From positions 55,702,091 through 55,766,090 of the forward strand of contig CM075853.1 in assembly GCA_037975125.1 (NCBI GenBank): DNA of 64,000 nucleotides. Reading direction: 5' to 3'. Below the pieces are notes generated by a model, which saw only the letters and a list, made by a program, of their open reading frames with translations, was not told where the DNA came from and ran no database searches. Shown one piece after another: positions 32,236 through 47,445 of the stretch (position 1 is the stretch's first letter; the number at the start of each line of letters is the position of its first letter). The translations under genes and the position numbers were made by a program. The DNA is from Latrodectus hesperus (Eukaryota; Arthropoda; Arachnida; Araneae; Theridiidae).

Positions 32236-35200
32236 AAATTTAAGTATTCAGCTATAAGTTTTAGAAATATTTCTGCAGAAGCAGTAGATTAATATAAAAA
32301 AGCAAAAAATTGATATGTGCTTCTTGGCATATAATACTATACGCCGAGGTATAAATACAAAAATAAGTAATACTTTATTAGTTATATTCAATGAAAAGCG
32401 AGCATCAATTCAAGCATTTTCTTTGTTTAATTTATTGCCCATATTAATAAAAATATATAAACATATTTATAATATAATAAATTAAATTTCGAGATGTACA
32501 TTAAACTGACGTTGTTGTTTCTAATCAGACGATGGCGTATGATTAAATGAAAATTTTTGTAGACTAATAATATTTTTACTTGTCATCCAAGTTATTTATA
32601 AGAAGTGTAAATTTTTATTCTTTTTTGAAATTACTGTAAGAAAATATATGGAGACTGAAGATTTGGTTGTTATTGAATGATGAATTAAGTAGATATTGTG
32701 AAGAAATCTAATAAATATTGAACATTCATAACACAATTTTAAAAGACGAATAAAATTCTACATATTTTTTAAAGCAATAATGTGGAAATTTCAGTTTTTC
32801 CATCAAAGACTTAATATGTTTACTTTCATTACTTTGGATAGTCAGGAAAAAAAATTTCGAATTTTTAAAAATTTATTCAAATACTAACAGTCAATTAAAT
32901 TTTATATTGGACTAAATGCCACACAAAATTCTATTTGTGAACTTACAAATTCTTATACCTAATAATTTTCCCTATCTTATTCAATGCTTATGAAAATATT
33001 GACATAAAAATAATTTAGTATTATTAATTTAGAAATTTTTTTTTACATATTACTATTACCAATAGGATATAAATAATATTACTATAAACATAGCTTAGTT
33101 CAATATTTAAGAAACATTCTTAAATTTAATTTAAGAAACTATTTTAATATTTTAATAATTATTTAATTGAATTCCATAAATAGAAATACACCTTTTGCAA
33201 TCATACAAAAAAATGCAGAAATAGAAATGCATAAAAAATAAGCATTTATTAAAATATTTCGCCGTAAAACATTTGAAATCATAAGTTTTAAGAAATGAAA
33301 AAATAAATAAACTTTTATAACGGCATATGGATAAAAAATTAATTTGTAAAACGATTCTATTGCAGTCAACCCTGGATAGAAATATAGGAATGATATGCAA
33401 ACTCTAAGTAGAAAGAAAAAATAAATATTAATAAAATGAAGTTTAATACCAGTTTTCTATAAATTATTTGGTCATTTCATATATTTGTAAATTAATCTTC
33501 AGATTAATATTCTGCAATTAAATTCATTATTCAAAATATTTTGATAACATTACATACAATTATAAAAAAGTAATAAAAATGTTATTAAAAATTTGTATCT
33601 TAAATTTTTATAGGCCTATTTGATGAATAAAATTCAATAAAGTTTTTAATTAAATACATAATTTAAAAATAATTAAAAGTTTCATTTTAATTAAAGTAAT
33701 TTTTCTTTCTAAATTTACATGAAAATTAAGTAGAAAGTATCTTTTATCATGAATCTAAAAATTAGAATTATTTTCAATCAATACGTCAACTTGAGATGTA
33801 TAGATGAAAGAAATACAATTTTACAATTTTCTGAAGAAAATAGCAATTCATTTGATCATTAAAACAGTGAAATTTCATCTATTGGTTAGACGCGTTTAGT
33901 TTGTTCATTTAAAATACTTGAAAAATATTAATTTTTTTCAGAATTAACTTGTAAAATTAATGCTTTTTTCATTCTCCTGAAAATCATTAATTTTTAGCAA
34001 AACAAAGCTCTTTAATCAATCTGTTCTTTAAATTCTCCCAAAACTAATTTTAATTAAAAATGTTTCTAGGTTATAAATGCGCTTACGAAACAGCACAGCT
34101 GAGTTGAAAAAAATATCAAGTAATCTAGTCAGTTTCAGATGATTCATTAACTCGGAACTTTTATAATTTCGTTAAAAATTACTGTTGACTAATATAATGA
34201 AAGCTTCCATACATTTTATTTTTTCTTAAACTAATTATATAATGTTTATTAAAATAACATTCTGCTCAGATATTAATATATTGTGGAGAAAAGAATGATA
34301 ACAAGCATTTATAAATTTTAAAAATCTTATTAATCAAGATAATTCTAAAAAAATAAATTACGGAGTTAATATGATTACCTTATAATGAAAGTTATTATAA
34401 AACTATGTGCCTTGTAATTCTTCCTTCGGAAAATCATGTGTTTGTTTTCGTAAGGGGCTTGTTAGTGAGGTATTTTATGATTATTTTAAAAATGGTAAAA
34501 TTAACAACAGAAAATTTTCTAGAATATAATGTTCAGCACACGTATCCTTTTCTGAAAATTTGAATGGAAGTGTTCTAAAATGAAATATTGCACATTAGTT
34601 AAAATATCATATAACTTAAAAGATAATATGTTATAAAAATGTATTTAAGTGTTGTATAAAAATCTTATTCAGTTGACAAATTCTAAATTTAACTATGTAT
34701 AGAGTTAAGACAGAAACAAATAATATGCATTGAATTCAAGACATTTATATGGATAAATTTCGTATTCAGTGGACATCGTATTATTAAATATACGAATTTC
34801 ATAATGAAAAAAATAATAAAAATATATTTCCTGTAAAAGTTACTATACTTGTCACAAAAAAATTGCAAAATATGTTTCCAAGGTAATTTAAATACATATA
34901 ATTTAATTAATAATATTATATTGCTTTCATAAAATGTTAATTAAGTATTGTATTATTTTAATTTATATGTGAAAATAGTTTACAATCTTAAATTTTTCAA
35001 AAATATCAAGCTGCTTAGAAGGATATGTATATACAACGGATATTTATATTCAATAAAATTTTAATAACTTTAGAATTTTTCTTGAAAAGTATCTAAAATA
35101 TAAGAAGATTTGAAAATAATATAATAAGTAACTTATTATAAAAAAAGCAAACGTTAGAAATTTTGTAAGTTTATTTTACATTTATTATTTTTTCACTAAT

Positions 35201-38200
35201 ACAATTTTAATCTTAAAAGCAATTATAAATTCATCTAAAATAAAAATATATGAAAAGTCATTTTGAAGAAATCCTGTGATTAATTTCGTAAAATATGTGT
35301 TGCCCATGTAAATATTATTAATCACTTACGGATAATCAATTTAAGGTATAATTTTTCAATAAGGTATTATAAATATAGTGCTTTTTTATGCGTAAATCAA
35401 AATAAAAATTTAATATTTGATGAAAAATCAAATACAAGACAAACCATTAGTTCAAATACATAATAATATAGATTATGTGAAAAAAGCATTTCTTACTTAA
35501 GATATTTATTCTTCAGTGAGAGAATATCTTAAAATTATTTACTTTAAGGCCTCCATTAATTCTTTGCATGCGATAAAATATTTCTGCATAATTTTTAAAT
35601 TAATATACTGTTAATAAAGTATTTTCTTGTATAAATTGTAACTATAATGAAATTAGTTTTTAAAATCAGGAAGAAATATTAAACAAAAGGAAGTAGTAAC
35701 TTTCAACGGATAATAAAATGTATTAAGTGAGAAAAATTATCATGTAAGATTTTCAATTTGCTTTTCTGAATATTTGTTTCCATAAGAATATCATAAAATT
35801 ACTATTTATAAAAATACTATTAACTTCGTTAAGCACTAGTATTTTAAACTCAGTCAGGAACCACTAAATATCTTAAACTAAATAGCTATTGTAGAAACTT
35901 GTTGTTTGTAGATCTATAAACATATCGTTATTTCCAATAGGATGCCATATTCATTATATATAGCAAAAACTAATTTTTAGTTTAACAAAAGAGTAATTTT
36001 AAAAGTATAATTATATTTTTTTCCATTTTTATAAAAATTTATATGCATGCTTCGTTACTAATTATTTTAGTTTTTATCCCTTTTCCAATGTTTATGCTTG
36101 TGTGAGCTATTAAAATGTAGTTTCACTATTCAATCATTTTAGAATATTTTACACACGCACATATTGAAATAGGGAGATAGTTGTGTTAAAAAATAAAATG
36201 TGTTTAAAAATGTATCATATTCTTTATAAAAGAAAATCATATAATACAGTGAATAACAGCTTTTTTTTTCTTTCCTTATATTCACTTTTAATTTCGTAAG
36301 CAAATATTAATATGTTATTTTATGAATTACAAATCACCAAATAAATACTCCATTATACTTAGTGTAAGCAAACGAATATTTTAGTATTCTAAATGATGAA
36401 TGTGAAGAAAATGTAAAATTTAGTTCTTTCAAACTATCTAAAATAATATGATTCTAAAATCATAAATAATAAATACCTTTCTAATTAAGAAAATACTGAA
36501 ATTTTCAATGAATTTGAAACCTACTTGGTTTTAAGGTATTCTTAATTTTAATATTTTTTATTTAGAATGAAATTAAAACATAAAGAGTAATTATTAAACA
36601 CAAAGACATAATGAATTTATATAATTTATTATTACAACAATATTTATCAATTAAGAAGATATTAATGCGAAAAATTGTAGAGAATTCATTTATTTTTAGA
36701 TAGATACAAGAATTTGATTAAAGTTTCTTGGACTTTCCTTCTTCCTAATCATTTATCTCTTCTGGGCTAATGTCCACTGACACTTCTTCACGATCTTCTA
36801 GAACTTTTGTGTTGTAGTGACATCTCAAGTTGAATTTATGTGAGAATTAGATATATCACACTAATTAATCCTTCACTCTTACTTTGAGTTACTTTGCAAA
36901 AGGAATTTTTTGAGTTCTGGAGAAAGAAGTTGTAATTTAGTGATAAAAAGAGTATATTTTTCTTTTGTAAACCAACTGATATTTTATAGTTTTTATGCTA
37001 TAATAAATGAGCACAAAGCTTCAAATTGTTGTTGTTAAATATATGGAAAATAAAATATAATTTCAATGATGAATTATACATTCATCAATATATTATTTCT
37101 TATTATAAATTAATTTTCACCATTTGAAAATTATAGCAAAATACAAGAAATAAAAAAGTTTTAGACAGAAAAATAAAAAAAAAATGTGTTTTATGTAATT
37201 TTCCTCGACATTTTTCTGCTTAATGACATTATTTTCAAAAGATTAATAGATATTTGATATTAAAATTAATTTGAAAATGTATAATTGATAAATTTCAGAA
37301 CGTTGATCTAAAATTTTATAATTTTTTGTAAATTATTTCATGTAAGTATTAATAACAGAAAAAAGTAAGAGATAAGATTCAGTAAACAAATTTCTAAGCA
37401 GATTTGTAAGAATAATTCCTAATAAATAATTTTCCGAAATAAAACAAAATTTTAGCAATGCATATTTAACTATCTGTTAAAATATCGTTTTGAGGAAAAT
37501 AATCATTTTTGCCATCTTTGTTACTTTAACCAAAGGTAGACTAAGTAAATATATTTAAATGGAGAATGACCGATTATCTTGAGAGAAAACCATTTCTTCT
37601 ATGAAGAGTATATATTGGGAATGGTTTCCTTTTAAACAACAGGTTTTGTTGAAAAAAACTTGTTTTATAGACGTTAGAGAATATCGTTTTACAGACGTAA
37701 ATAGATTATTCTTTATAATTGTAACTGAATTTAAAGCTGTAATGGAATTCGAGTGGCAAATATTTACAGAAAGTTAAAAGACTAAAATTATTGATTTTTG
37801 ATTCCTCTATATATGATGAAATCTCAAAAATATCAAGATGCATTATCAAAATGTATGGCATTTAGGCAATTACATATAATTTGAAAGTGTTGAATTAATA
37901 AAAATGAAATTTAAAATAACAGTTACCGATTCATATGTATGGTGTTGGACGATTTCAATAAAATTTCATTGATTTGAGTGATTTAAGCAAAACATGATGT
38001 AAACATCAGAATGATTAAATAATTTATAATAACATTTCAAAATCTAAATCTTTCGTAAGATATAAGTCAAAACTTTCCCTATATTGCGTGTAATTATAGG
38101 ACATTCAATGTTAATGCAATATTTTAAAAATTATCATTTGTCCACACATTTCAAAATCAATATTATTATATGTTGTAACCCTCTTCCAACGAAAATCCAA

Positions 38201-38392
38201 AGATATATGACTATTGTCAATAAAATATTTATTTTGTTTTTCCTAGAAACTTGTAAATATAGCATATTATCTATAAGGTGTGCTTTGGCATTTAGATTAT
38301 CTACTTTGATGTGTTGTGTTAACTTCAGAAAGAATGAAAGGAGAGTAGCTGACAAAAAAAATTATTAGGATTCCAATGTAAGTATGATTTCC

Positions 38393-38424
38393 ATTATAAT
38401 TTACGAAAAATTGTAAATTATAAT
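38393..38424. repeat. Perfect 12-bp hairpin
   Basis: ATTATAATTTAC (38393-38404) and GTAAATTATAAT (38413-38424) are exact reverse complements around GAAAAATT. It is short and AT-rich; no role inferred. Confidence 0.85.
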
Positions 38425-38686
38425 AGATGTAATGTATATGGAAATTAATTGAAAGTATTTTAGTATTTTTAGCCAGGTACACTAATAAACTAATTATCAA
38501 AATACACTTAAATTAAAACATTGGGAACTTATTTTATCCTTAATTACGATAAAAGATTATTCAAGCATTGAGGAATACTTGAATCAAAATTCTGTTTCTG
38601 ATATATAAATTAAATTTAATTCTATATTTCTTTTAAATATTTTAATATTTTTATGTTGTATATGAAAACACAAGATATTTATTTTG

Positions 38687-38715
38687 GGCGGTTAAATATT
38701 ATAAATTTAACCGCC
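38687..38715. repeat. Perfect 11-bp hairpin with GC-rich ends
   Basis: GGCGGTTAAAT (38687-38697) and ATTTAACCGCC (38705-38715) are exact reverse complements around a seven-base loop. The GGCGG/CCGCC ends are unusual against the AT-rich surroundings. It looks like a bacterial terminator stem, but no evidence supports that here. Confidence 0.85.
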
Positions 38716-39181
38716 TATATTAAAATGGAAAACAAAATGCAAACTTACTTTTTTAAGTAAGTAAATGAAGATAAAAAACTGGAATTTAAATTTAATTGAA
38801 GCATGTAAAATAATCGAGTAGTTTACAACCAAAATTTAATATATTTTTTAAACTAATGTAACATTTTTTAATATTTTATTAAAATAAATTTGTTGCAATA
38901 TGAAAATGTATTTGTAAGAATCATATTTATCATTCTATTTAATATAAATACAATTATTTATCTCAGGGGATATTTTCATAAAAACCCTATTAAATCAAAG
39001 TGTTGATTTTTTTGACATTAAAAATGTATATTGTTTACCCTTATTAATAAGTACATTGAAATAAATGAATCATGTCTTTTTACAAAATCATGACAGATAA
39101 AATTAGCTATAAAATATACGGAATTATTTATAAAATTCAAGCTTAATTCTTTAAATATTTTTAATTATTATGTAAATAACA

Positions 39182-39469
<288 letters not shown>

Positions 39470-40215
39470 ACTTTCTTTAAAGACTTTAAATTTATTCTCA
39501 TTTCTCCTCCTGATTGGTACATTTGCATAGTGTTAAGTCATATAAAAAACTGATTATTAGATTATCTAATAAACATGGTTAAAATAATATGATAAAAAGA
39601 GATTGTAATCTATAATTAATGAAATATCTATGCAACAAGTAATAAAGTGTTAAATGGATTTTGTTGGATTATTGTAGAGCATTTTCACATGTTTGCATTA
39701 TTATCATGTAATAAATATTTAGATTAGGAAATTTATTGAAGGGCATTTTTAAACATGTTTTACCTATCACATTTTAGGATAGGAATTTATAAATACAAAA
39801 TTGTATTTATTGGCTTGCAAATCAGATATTGCTGTAAATTTCTCAACACTTCCTCAGGCAAAACAACATATATTCTTAAATATTACGAATTGAGTTATCT
39901 ACTACCTTGATACTATTTATTAGAATAAAAAGTATCAGATTGAATAATATTTGAATTGGCTTACCAAAAAATTGACAATTGATAATCTAAAGTGTTCTCA
40001 TGAAGTCTCGCTTCGAAGTTAATTTATATCATATTTATTCATAGATTAACATTTAATTTGAAAGAATGGTGAACTTAAAATCTCGTTTCATATTTTCAAT
40101 AGGAATTACAAGATTATGAATCATAATTAGCTCATAACAAAGAGTTTAATACCTTAATTAACTACATACCTTAATTTATTAAGTGTAACGTTTGATTCCT
40201 TTTTTACAACTACAG

Positions 40216-40302
40216 ATATTCTTGACAGAGAAAGGGTCCAGTTTGAAATTGGTTATATTTTCCGATCTTAGAATATTTATCAAACCCTATGGAACAGTAT
40301 GA
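40216..40302 (+). CDS. Candidate 3'-terminal coding exon, unidentified
   Basis: A strong acceptor (CCTTTTTTACAACTACAG) precedes a phase-0 frame of 28 codons, IFLTEKGSSLKL... to KPYGTV and TGA. The frame two bases on is also open for 18 codons (DRERVQFEIGYIF) before TAG, so the frame is uncertain. Acceptor quality is the main support. Confidence 0.17.
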   Translation: MFLTEKGSSLKLVIFSDLRIFIKPYGTV

Positions 40303-42789
40303 TTGGTATAAGAATTATTACTAATCTGGTGGTCACAGCTTATCTAGATTAAAAATGTTATTGCTGGTCATGTTCTGCTCATCATTTGAGTAAATAATGC
40401 TTGCATGAAAAAACAAAACTAAAACATATGTAAAGTTACTCTTCACAAAAGCATAAGAAAAAATAGTTTCAGGTCAGGGAAAAGATAGAAAATATCTTAT
40501 TTAATTAGAAACCAGGTAATGAATCTTGCAAATGAAGGTGATGCTTCACACCGCAAAAAATTTAACTTCATTTACTTGTTAGATTAATTACTTTAAGAAT
40601 TAAGACTTATTACATGAAGAGTAAAAATACTATAATTAAAATCAACAGTTATCGTATCACTGAATATTCTCATTTCACATAATAATTTCGAAAAAAATTA
40701 AAAGCAATAAATTGCTCTTCAAGGCTTTTATTGTCCATTTTTCTCAAGAGCTTAGATGTTAAATTAAGCAAATCTGCTTCAATGACAAACAACAAGAGAC
40801 ATCATTGAAATGAAAATAATTAAATTCTAAATTAAAACATATTATTGTTGTATTTTTAAATTGCTCATGTATTCATAAAATATTAAGTATTTCTATTTGT
40901 ACTTATCATGAATCATAAGATCTCTATAGAAGAGAAAACTATTGAGTTTTGAAAGAAAGCATTATTCAAATTGTTATTTTATTGCTAATCATGATTCTCT
41001 AAATGTTTGTCATAGTTTTACCAACCACATTTTTTTAAATGTATTCTATAAAATAACTACAGCAAAAGTTTTGCATTTCAAAACAACATCAAAAAGATTT
41101 TGTTTGCCAAATCTAGATTATTTAAAGCTGCATTCTCTGTTTCAATGAAAATTGTTAGAATAAAAGGCACGTTTTCTTCGTTAAGTTAATAGCCTATACC
41201 AATAACGAAAAAAATAATTCCAGCAAAAAGTAATTGAGTTATCAAATCCATTAATAATATTTGGTTTTAAATCGAGACTTATACACATTGATAAAAATAA
41301 CCTTTTTAGTTTAACATGTAATTTTATGTTAATATTTTATTTAAACTTACAAGAATTTAAGTAGTTTAATCTGAAGGAAAAGAGTATGCTTAATTTGCGA
41401 ATCACATGCTTCAATTAAAATGGGTTCGTTCCACTTAACTGAAATGGAATAATCCAAACACCCATATGCATATTTGCTATGTTTTTGCTAATTACTTGTG
41501 TGAATGACTTTAATTATTTAATGCAACCAAATATTTAAACATAAAAATGTAATAGTTTCTTATATTTTAATTAAAATTTTTTCGCTAAACAAAATCCCTA
41601 GAAAAAATTCCAATGGGTAAAAGAAGCTTAAATTCTTGTTATTTATGCTTTTAAAATTTAATAAATCAATGGATATATTTTATAAGAAAAAATACATTTT
41701 ATATATCTTTAAAATATAAGTTTATTTAAATTTTTTAAACCATAGAAAAATTTATAATGATATTTGTTTCTAATATTAAGCAACTTAATCCATAAAGTCA
41801 TTTTATCAAAAATAACTGTCTCATATTTATGGTTCAAAATTTTGTAGATAATAACAATACATTATTTAATCTCACACATTTATTTTTAAATTATGTTTCT
41901 TTAAAAAAATTTAATAACTAAAATGTACTTGATAAAACTACTTTAAGTTGTAAAAGCTTCTGTTCATATTTCACAAAAGCTCATTAAAATCAAAGAATTA
42001 TAACTTTTATATAAACAATCTCCTGTATTTTAAAAATATCTACATATTTACTACCTATGTAATATAATGAATAAAATTAAATCTGATTCTTTTAATGTGG
42101 GACTTAAACGTTAACATTTCTCTCAAGATCTTCGAATGTTCATATATTTTTTGATATCAAGTTTTCCTAAGCAGGTAATTTTATTCTCCCTGTTTCTTGG
42201 AACAAAGCAGAATAATTTCAAAATTAATGTTTTACAAAAGATTATGAAAAAGAGGACCTTTAATCGTAGTTACAAGTTTTAATAAAATTTTTAATTAAAT
42301 AGCTTATAACAATTATCTCAATTTAAAAAGTATGTTACTCCTATTATCTAATGCTTAAAAATAATTACTGTAATTGTATATATGTGTAAATATTTTCCAA
42401 AATTAAAATTATGTAAATTTTACATTAAAATTACTTGCAAATGCAAAAGAAAATAAAATCTGAGCAGGAATATCATTTAAGGGCTGTGGATGATATAAGA
42501 AATTAAATTATTTATTGTAAGAAAATGCACTTATCATTAAGAATTTCTGTTTTGTTTAACTACATCATTCATTATTCTAAATCAAAAATATTACAAATAT
42601 TTTTATAAAAATGGTAATAAAATAAAATAATATGTGCTTTAAATAAAACAATATGCCAAGAAAAGTGTTACTAGACTAGTTTATTACACTTTTCTCAGTA
42701 TAAATTTTGGGAAGCTAGATTAATTTTAAGATAATATTTACAGAATTGAATACTTATATTTAGCATTACAATACATATTTTCTGTTTGA

Positions 42790-42848
42790 TTTTATTAGAA
42801 TGTCATTTTAGAATGTAAATTTCATTCAAAAATGACATTCTAATAAAA
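42790..42848. repeat. 59-bp near-perfect hairpin
   Basis: TTTTATTAGAATGTCATTTT (42790-42809) is exactly reverse-complementary to 42829-42848. After one A-A mismatch the pairing continues for five more bases (GAATG/CATTC), leaving a seven-base loop. Size is near that of a short invertebrate pre-microRNA, but near-perfect pairing is more typical of an inverted-repeat transposon remnant. Confidence 0.93.
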
Positions 42849-45800
42849 CTCATTAATATTTTTAATAAAAATAAATACTTAATATTCGCATTAAAATATT
42901 ATCTAGTTCAACAAGTTATTAATACTAAAGATACTTCCCTTATTCATCAAATATCTCTGGTTTTGAAGAATATTGAATATCATAATTATTGTTGACAAAA
43001 AGTAATTTATAAATTTTGGTTAAAATTGAAGAACGAATGCAGATTAACATTTGATATCACAAAGTTTTATTAAATTTCAAAATTAAGATGACTTTGATTT
43101 ATTGTTTAATAAAATTTATATATGGTAGAAATAAATACAATAAATATTATTTAAGTGAAAAATCTGAAGTATAAGTATATTTTCTAGGAAAATATACAGA
43201 AAAAAATTCAAAAATAAGATTTAAATTCCAATAGGGAAACATGGAATAAAATGTTCTGATAAATTTTTAAACTGATATAAAATTTGTATTAAAGTATAAT
43301 AAAATACTAGTTTACAGAGAAAACATAAAATCTTTATTAAAATAACATTTATTTATGAAAACATTTGCAAATCTTTCTAATTACTTCAAATTTTTAATTT
43401 AATACATGAATAGCATCAACTAAAAATTATTACATTTCAAGAAAAAATCTATTTTCTAAAATAGTGTATAGTTTCTGTTCTATTATTATTTGATTAGTTT
43501 TTCTTGTGAGAATTAAAGTAAAAAGAGAAATCACTAAATTGAACGGCTTTAACTTGATAATCCATTTATCCGCAAATTTCTCTAACGTAATCAAGACAAA
43601 ACTGAATCAGTGACGTTTTTTTATATGTCTTACATCATACTGGTATAAAAGTTAAAAAATACATGCTGCTGAAATATTATGGGTATTTTCTATCAAAATG
43701 AAAAAAATTTTTCAGCTTTTAGTGTGTAGAAATAAACTGCTTAGATCCTTAACTGAGATACTTGCTAAACTTACAGGCTTCAGTTATGAACATCCAAAGC
43801 AAAATATTCTTAATTAATATATTGTATCATCATTTCAATTTGTAACAAATATTACTTAATTTAACATAGAATTATAGGAAATAATAGGCAATAGCATTGT
43901 AATCTTCATATCAACTCAATATTTAAATAAATAAACCAATATTATTTGAGAAAGAAATCGCTTAAGAGATTTAAGCTCGAGATTAAAGTTTTTTGAAGTA
44001 TCTTTCCATCCGAATCCCTTTTATTTCGAATGGTATTCTATTGCATTTTTCAACATATATTGATTACTTTAATGCAGTAGTGAATGTTCAAGAGATATTT
44101 AGTTAAGAACAAATTAATCTAATTAATTAATTCTTCAGTGAGTGATTTTGCAAAATTTAATTTCAAATAATTAAAAATGGATTTGTAACAATAATATTCC
44201 TGATCACTATCGCTGATATCATATTCTAGAAATGCTTTAAGGAATTTCAAAAATTTTAATGACCAAAAAAGTCAAAATTATTATATTTTGATTTTCCAAT
44301 ATTATTATTATTTGGTAGTCATTATTATTATATTATTAAATTTTGAATCTTATTCGAAATTCTTTTACTTTATAAAAAAAATTAAAAATTTTATGTGAAT
44401 AGAATATTAATTTATTCTGCTGAATCTCATAAATTATTTGCTAGTAAGGAAGAGATAATACTTCATAATTATATGTTACTCAATTAAATGTAAGTTTATT
44501 AAGACTAAGAATTTTTAGCAAATACATAGGAACACTGAATTTAAGAAGTAAGCCAAATTTTAACACTTAAAAATAATGTGTTCAGGATTATTAAATAAAT
44601 ATAAATTTTTTCTTTTCCTATATTTATTATGAATATAAAAATCCTGAAATATTCGTTTGACATATGTTTTGCAGGAATGACATTTAAATTTGCATAAAAC
44701 AGAAACCACAAGGGTTTTAATATGAAATTTATTGATAAATTATTAATGAAATATTAGTTTAATTCAATTATTTCTTAAAAAACTGACATATTACACATAC
44801 AATTAGATTTAAATAACATCATATTAGAAATGTTACTGAGATCTTGCTATATTTACCAACATTATATTTATAGTAAGACAAGTCGTGATAATGGAACTAA
44901 TAATGAAAATATTCAATTAAAAAGAAAATATATTAAAATTCTAACAAATTGTTTTCAGAAGTAATAAATAAAAATTAGTAACAAAATGTATTTTTTTTTT
45001 AAATTTTTACTCCTTAATTATTTGTTTTAATTATATTTAAGTAAATCATAGAATAACAACTATTTGTTAAAAACCGTAGAATATGTCATACATATCAATT
45101 GTTTAATCATAATAATAAAATATCATTTCTATTCTAATAATGTTATTAAAAATAAATGTAGGGGGGGTGAAATTAAACAAAAAAAAGTTTTTAAACATGT
45201 ATCAAAAACGTTATGAAGTGATAATATGAAAATCCCTTTAAAATTCATTTGAATAAACAATAGGATAAAAAATCAGATTTTTGATTGATTCGACTGTCAG
45301 TGTGTAAATTGTTTTCAATGTTTGCGATTGGTAAAATATTTATTCCATTGGCTTATTTAACCTAGTTCTGGATTGCATATAATTTTTCTCCCTTCTTCAT
45401 TTAAATTGATTTTCTTTTTGACTGACGATGTGTTTTTACAATGTTTAATAATATTATTTTATTTTATTTTTCACTTCATATTAATTCAACAAATGGAGTG
45501 ATAGTTCCTTTTAAAAGCTAAAGAAAAACAAGTAAAACTGACTGCAATACTTAATAGAAAGGTGTTAAATAATGTCAATTAATTAATGAGTTTATTTTCT
45601 AAGCAACTCAAATTATTAATTTTTAATAATTAATGAAAATTGTTTTCAAGTAAAAGAAAGTAGGTTTTTCTTAAATCAGCACTTTCATAATTTGTCTAAT
45701 GGAAACTCTATTTTTCCAGGAGCTATTATGATGCATTTAAAACATTATGTGTTTTTAGAAATATCTAAAGCTTGAGGGAAAAATATATATTTAGTATTAT

Positions 45801-46601
45801 AAGAGCAATTTTTAAAAATGTTTCAAGATTATATTGATTTTTGCTGTAAAAGCAGTTTATATATTTTATTCTTTTCGGTGATTTAAAATTATTTAAAGAT
45901 AAAAAGTATAATTTGCACTTGAACAAAAACTTACACTAAATTTTTTGTAAATGTTTAAAAAAAAAAACAATTTCGAGTTACGTCGTTGAGAAGTTAATAT
46001 TTTTGTTAGATTTGAATCAAAATGGGAAATTAAAAATAATTTTATATTCATGTAACTATATACTTTTTAAAATATTTGAACAATTCGCGACTGTTGAAAT
46101 CTGTTGGAGAAATTGTATATTCCTTCAGATTGAAAATTTGTGCGTAATATAATATCATTTAAAATTTTCTCACACAAATATACAAGCCTTAAGTACATTG
46201 ATGTATTCATCATTGCAAATAATTTTACAAACATAATTTAAAAGTTTTACACAAAAACAAATTTTAAAAAATTAATATTTTTGAAAAGCATTCTCCTAAC
46301 TGCAGATTATTTTGCAAGAAGTTGAATTGTTGCTTGTCTTTTTGAGAAATTATGGATTTTTGAAAAAGGTAATTTTTATTTATTATTTTTTTAAATAAAA
46401 TGAAATGTTTTTTAAGTACTTAAGTACAAAATAAAACTTAACTATGTGTTTTGGAATAATCTGAAAACTCTAATATTTATGCTAATGATATTAAGTGTTT
46501 CCTGTTAGACATTTGGGGTCAATAGTTTTTAATCAATGCTGAACCGTTCATAATCCATATCTTTTTCTATATACGTGCTCAGATGATTCAACAGAAGATG
46601 A

Positions 46602-46609
46602 TATAAATA
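46602..46609 (+). promoter_or_regulatory. TATA-box-like sequence
   Basis: TATAAATA is an exact TATA-box consensus and sits before a GC-richer stretch. An open frame of 39 codons follows at once (46611-46730, with TSTNSFSISHTVGKYCDSF). In AT-rich DNA such octamers are common, and no Inr or downstream element is convincing. A long terminal repeat or a host promoter are possible but unproven. Confidence 0.12.
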
Positions 46610-46968
46610 AAGGCAAGTGCTAGAGACTAGTACAAATTCTTTTAGCATTAGTCATACTGTTGGAAAGTATTGTGACAGTTTTGATGGTGAGATAGCGGTA
46701 ACATTTTTTTTGCATGGAACTTTGTCCTGAATACATTATTGTGCATATCATCCATTTCCAATTTGCTATTTTGTCACTTACAACTTAAAGTTGCATTGAA
46801 AATGCGCTTGTTTATTCTTATAGAGTGAAATTAATTTAACTAAAAATTTTAGGAAAAGCATTGCTGATTGTTTAATTCCCAGCCATTGTGACATCTTTGG
46901 AAGAGATCATAGGTTTGTTTAAACGGGACTCCTCATATCACACGTTGATTTTCCTCTTCTAATTTGTT

Positions 46969-47098
46969 ACATCTGAAGACTCATTTACCGTAAATTAAAG
47001 AAATAATAGAACCTCCTTGTGTTATTACCGTAAGTTACAAAAATATGTTTGCTAAATCTGAAGACTCATTTACCCTAAATTAAAAAAAATAATAAAGA
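46969..47098 (+). repeat. 43-bp direct repeat, 86-bp period
   Basis: ATCTGAAGACTCATTTACC plus GTAAATTAAAGAAATAATA at about 46970-47010 recurs at about 47056-47096 with few changes (CCTAAATTAAAAAAAATAATA). The 43 bases between the copies do not repeat. The bases before the second copy (GCTAAA) differ from those before the first. It may be a duplicated part of an old element. Confidence 0.85.
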
Positions 47099-47398
47099 TT
47101 ATAATGACGCAGTTGTAGGTAAAAGAAAAAGTGTCTTGCTCAACAACAATCATAGAATCCCCAATCCCCTGTTTCGACATGTTGGATTTTCTAGCTTTTT
47201 TTGCTTACTGGACATGACTACTAGGATAAATTGAAACTATATGGTTTTAAAAACATTTCTGCCTAACATTATAGAAAATATTGATAAAAATCATCGCCAA
47301 TTTTTTTAATCATTTTTATGTTTTGCATTTTTATTGAAGGTTTATATGTATTTTAACTATAATTGAATAATTTTAGGATTAAACAACCCATAGACTTT

Positions 47399-47445
47399 GC
47401 ATATTATATTGTATAAAATTTAATATGTTATACAATATAATATGC
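47399..47445. repeat. Perfect 17-bp hairpin
   Basis: GCATATTATATTGTATA (47399-47415) is the exact reverse complement of 47429-47445, around a 13-base loop AAATTTAATATGT. No role inferred. Confidence 0.9.

Noticed and set aside
33152..33400. Two overlapping minus-strand frames, 68 and 82 codons
   Set aside because: Phe/Ile/Leu/Lys-rich and overlapping in different frames; no signal favours either.
38687..38715. Stem with GGCGG ends read as a bacterial rho-independent terminator
   Set aside because: The window is eukaryotic in character, no T run or gene end fits, and the stem is short.
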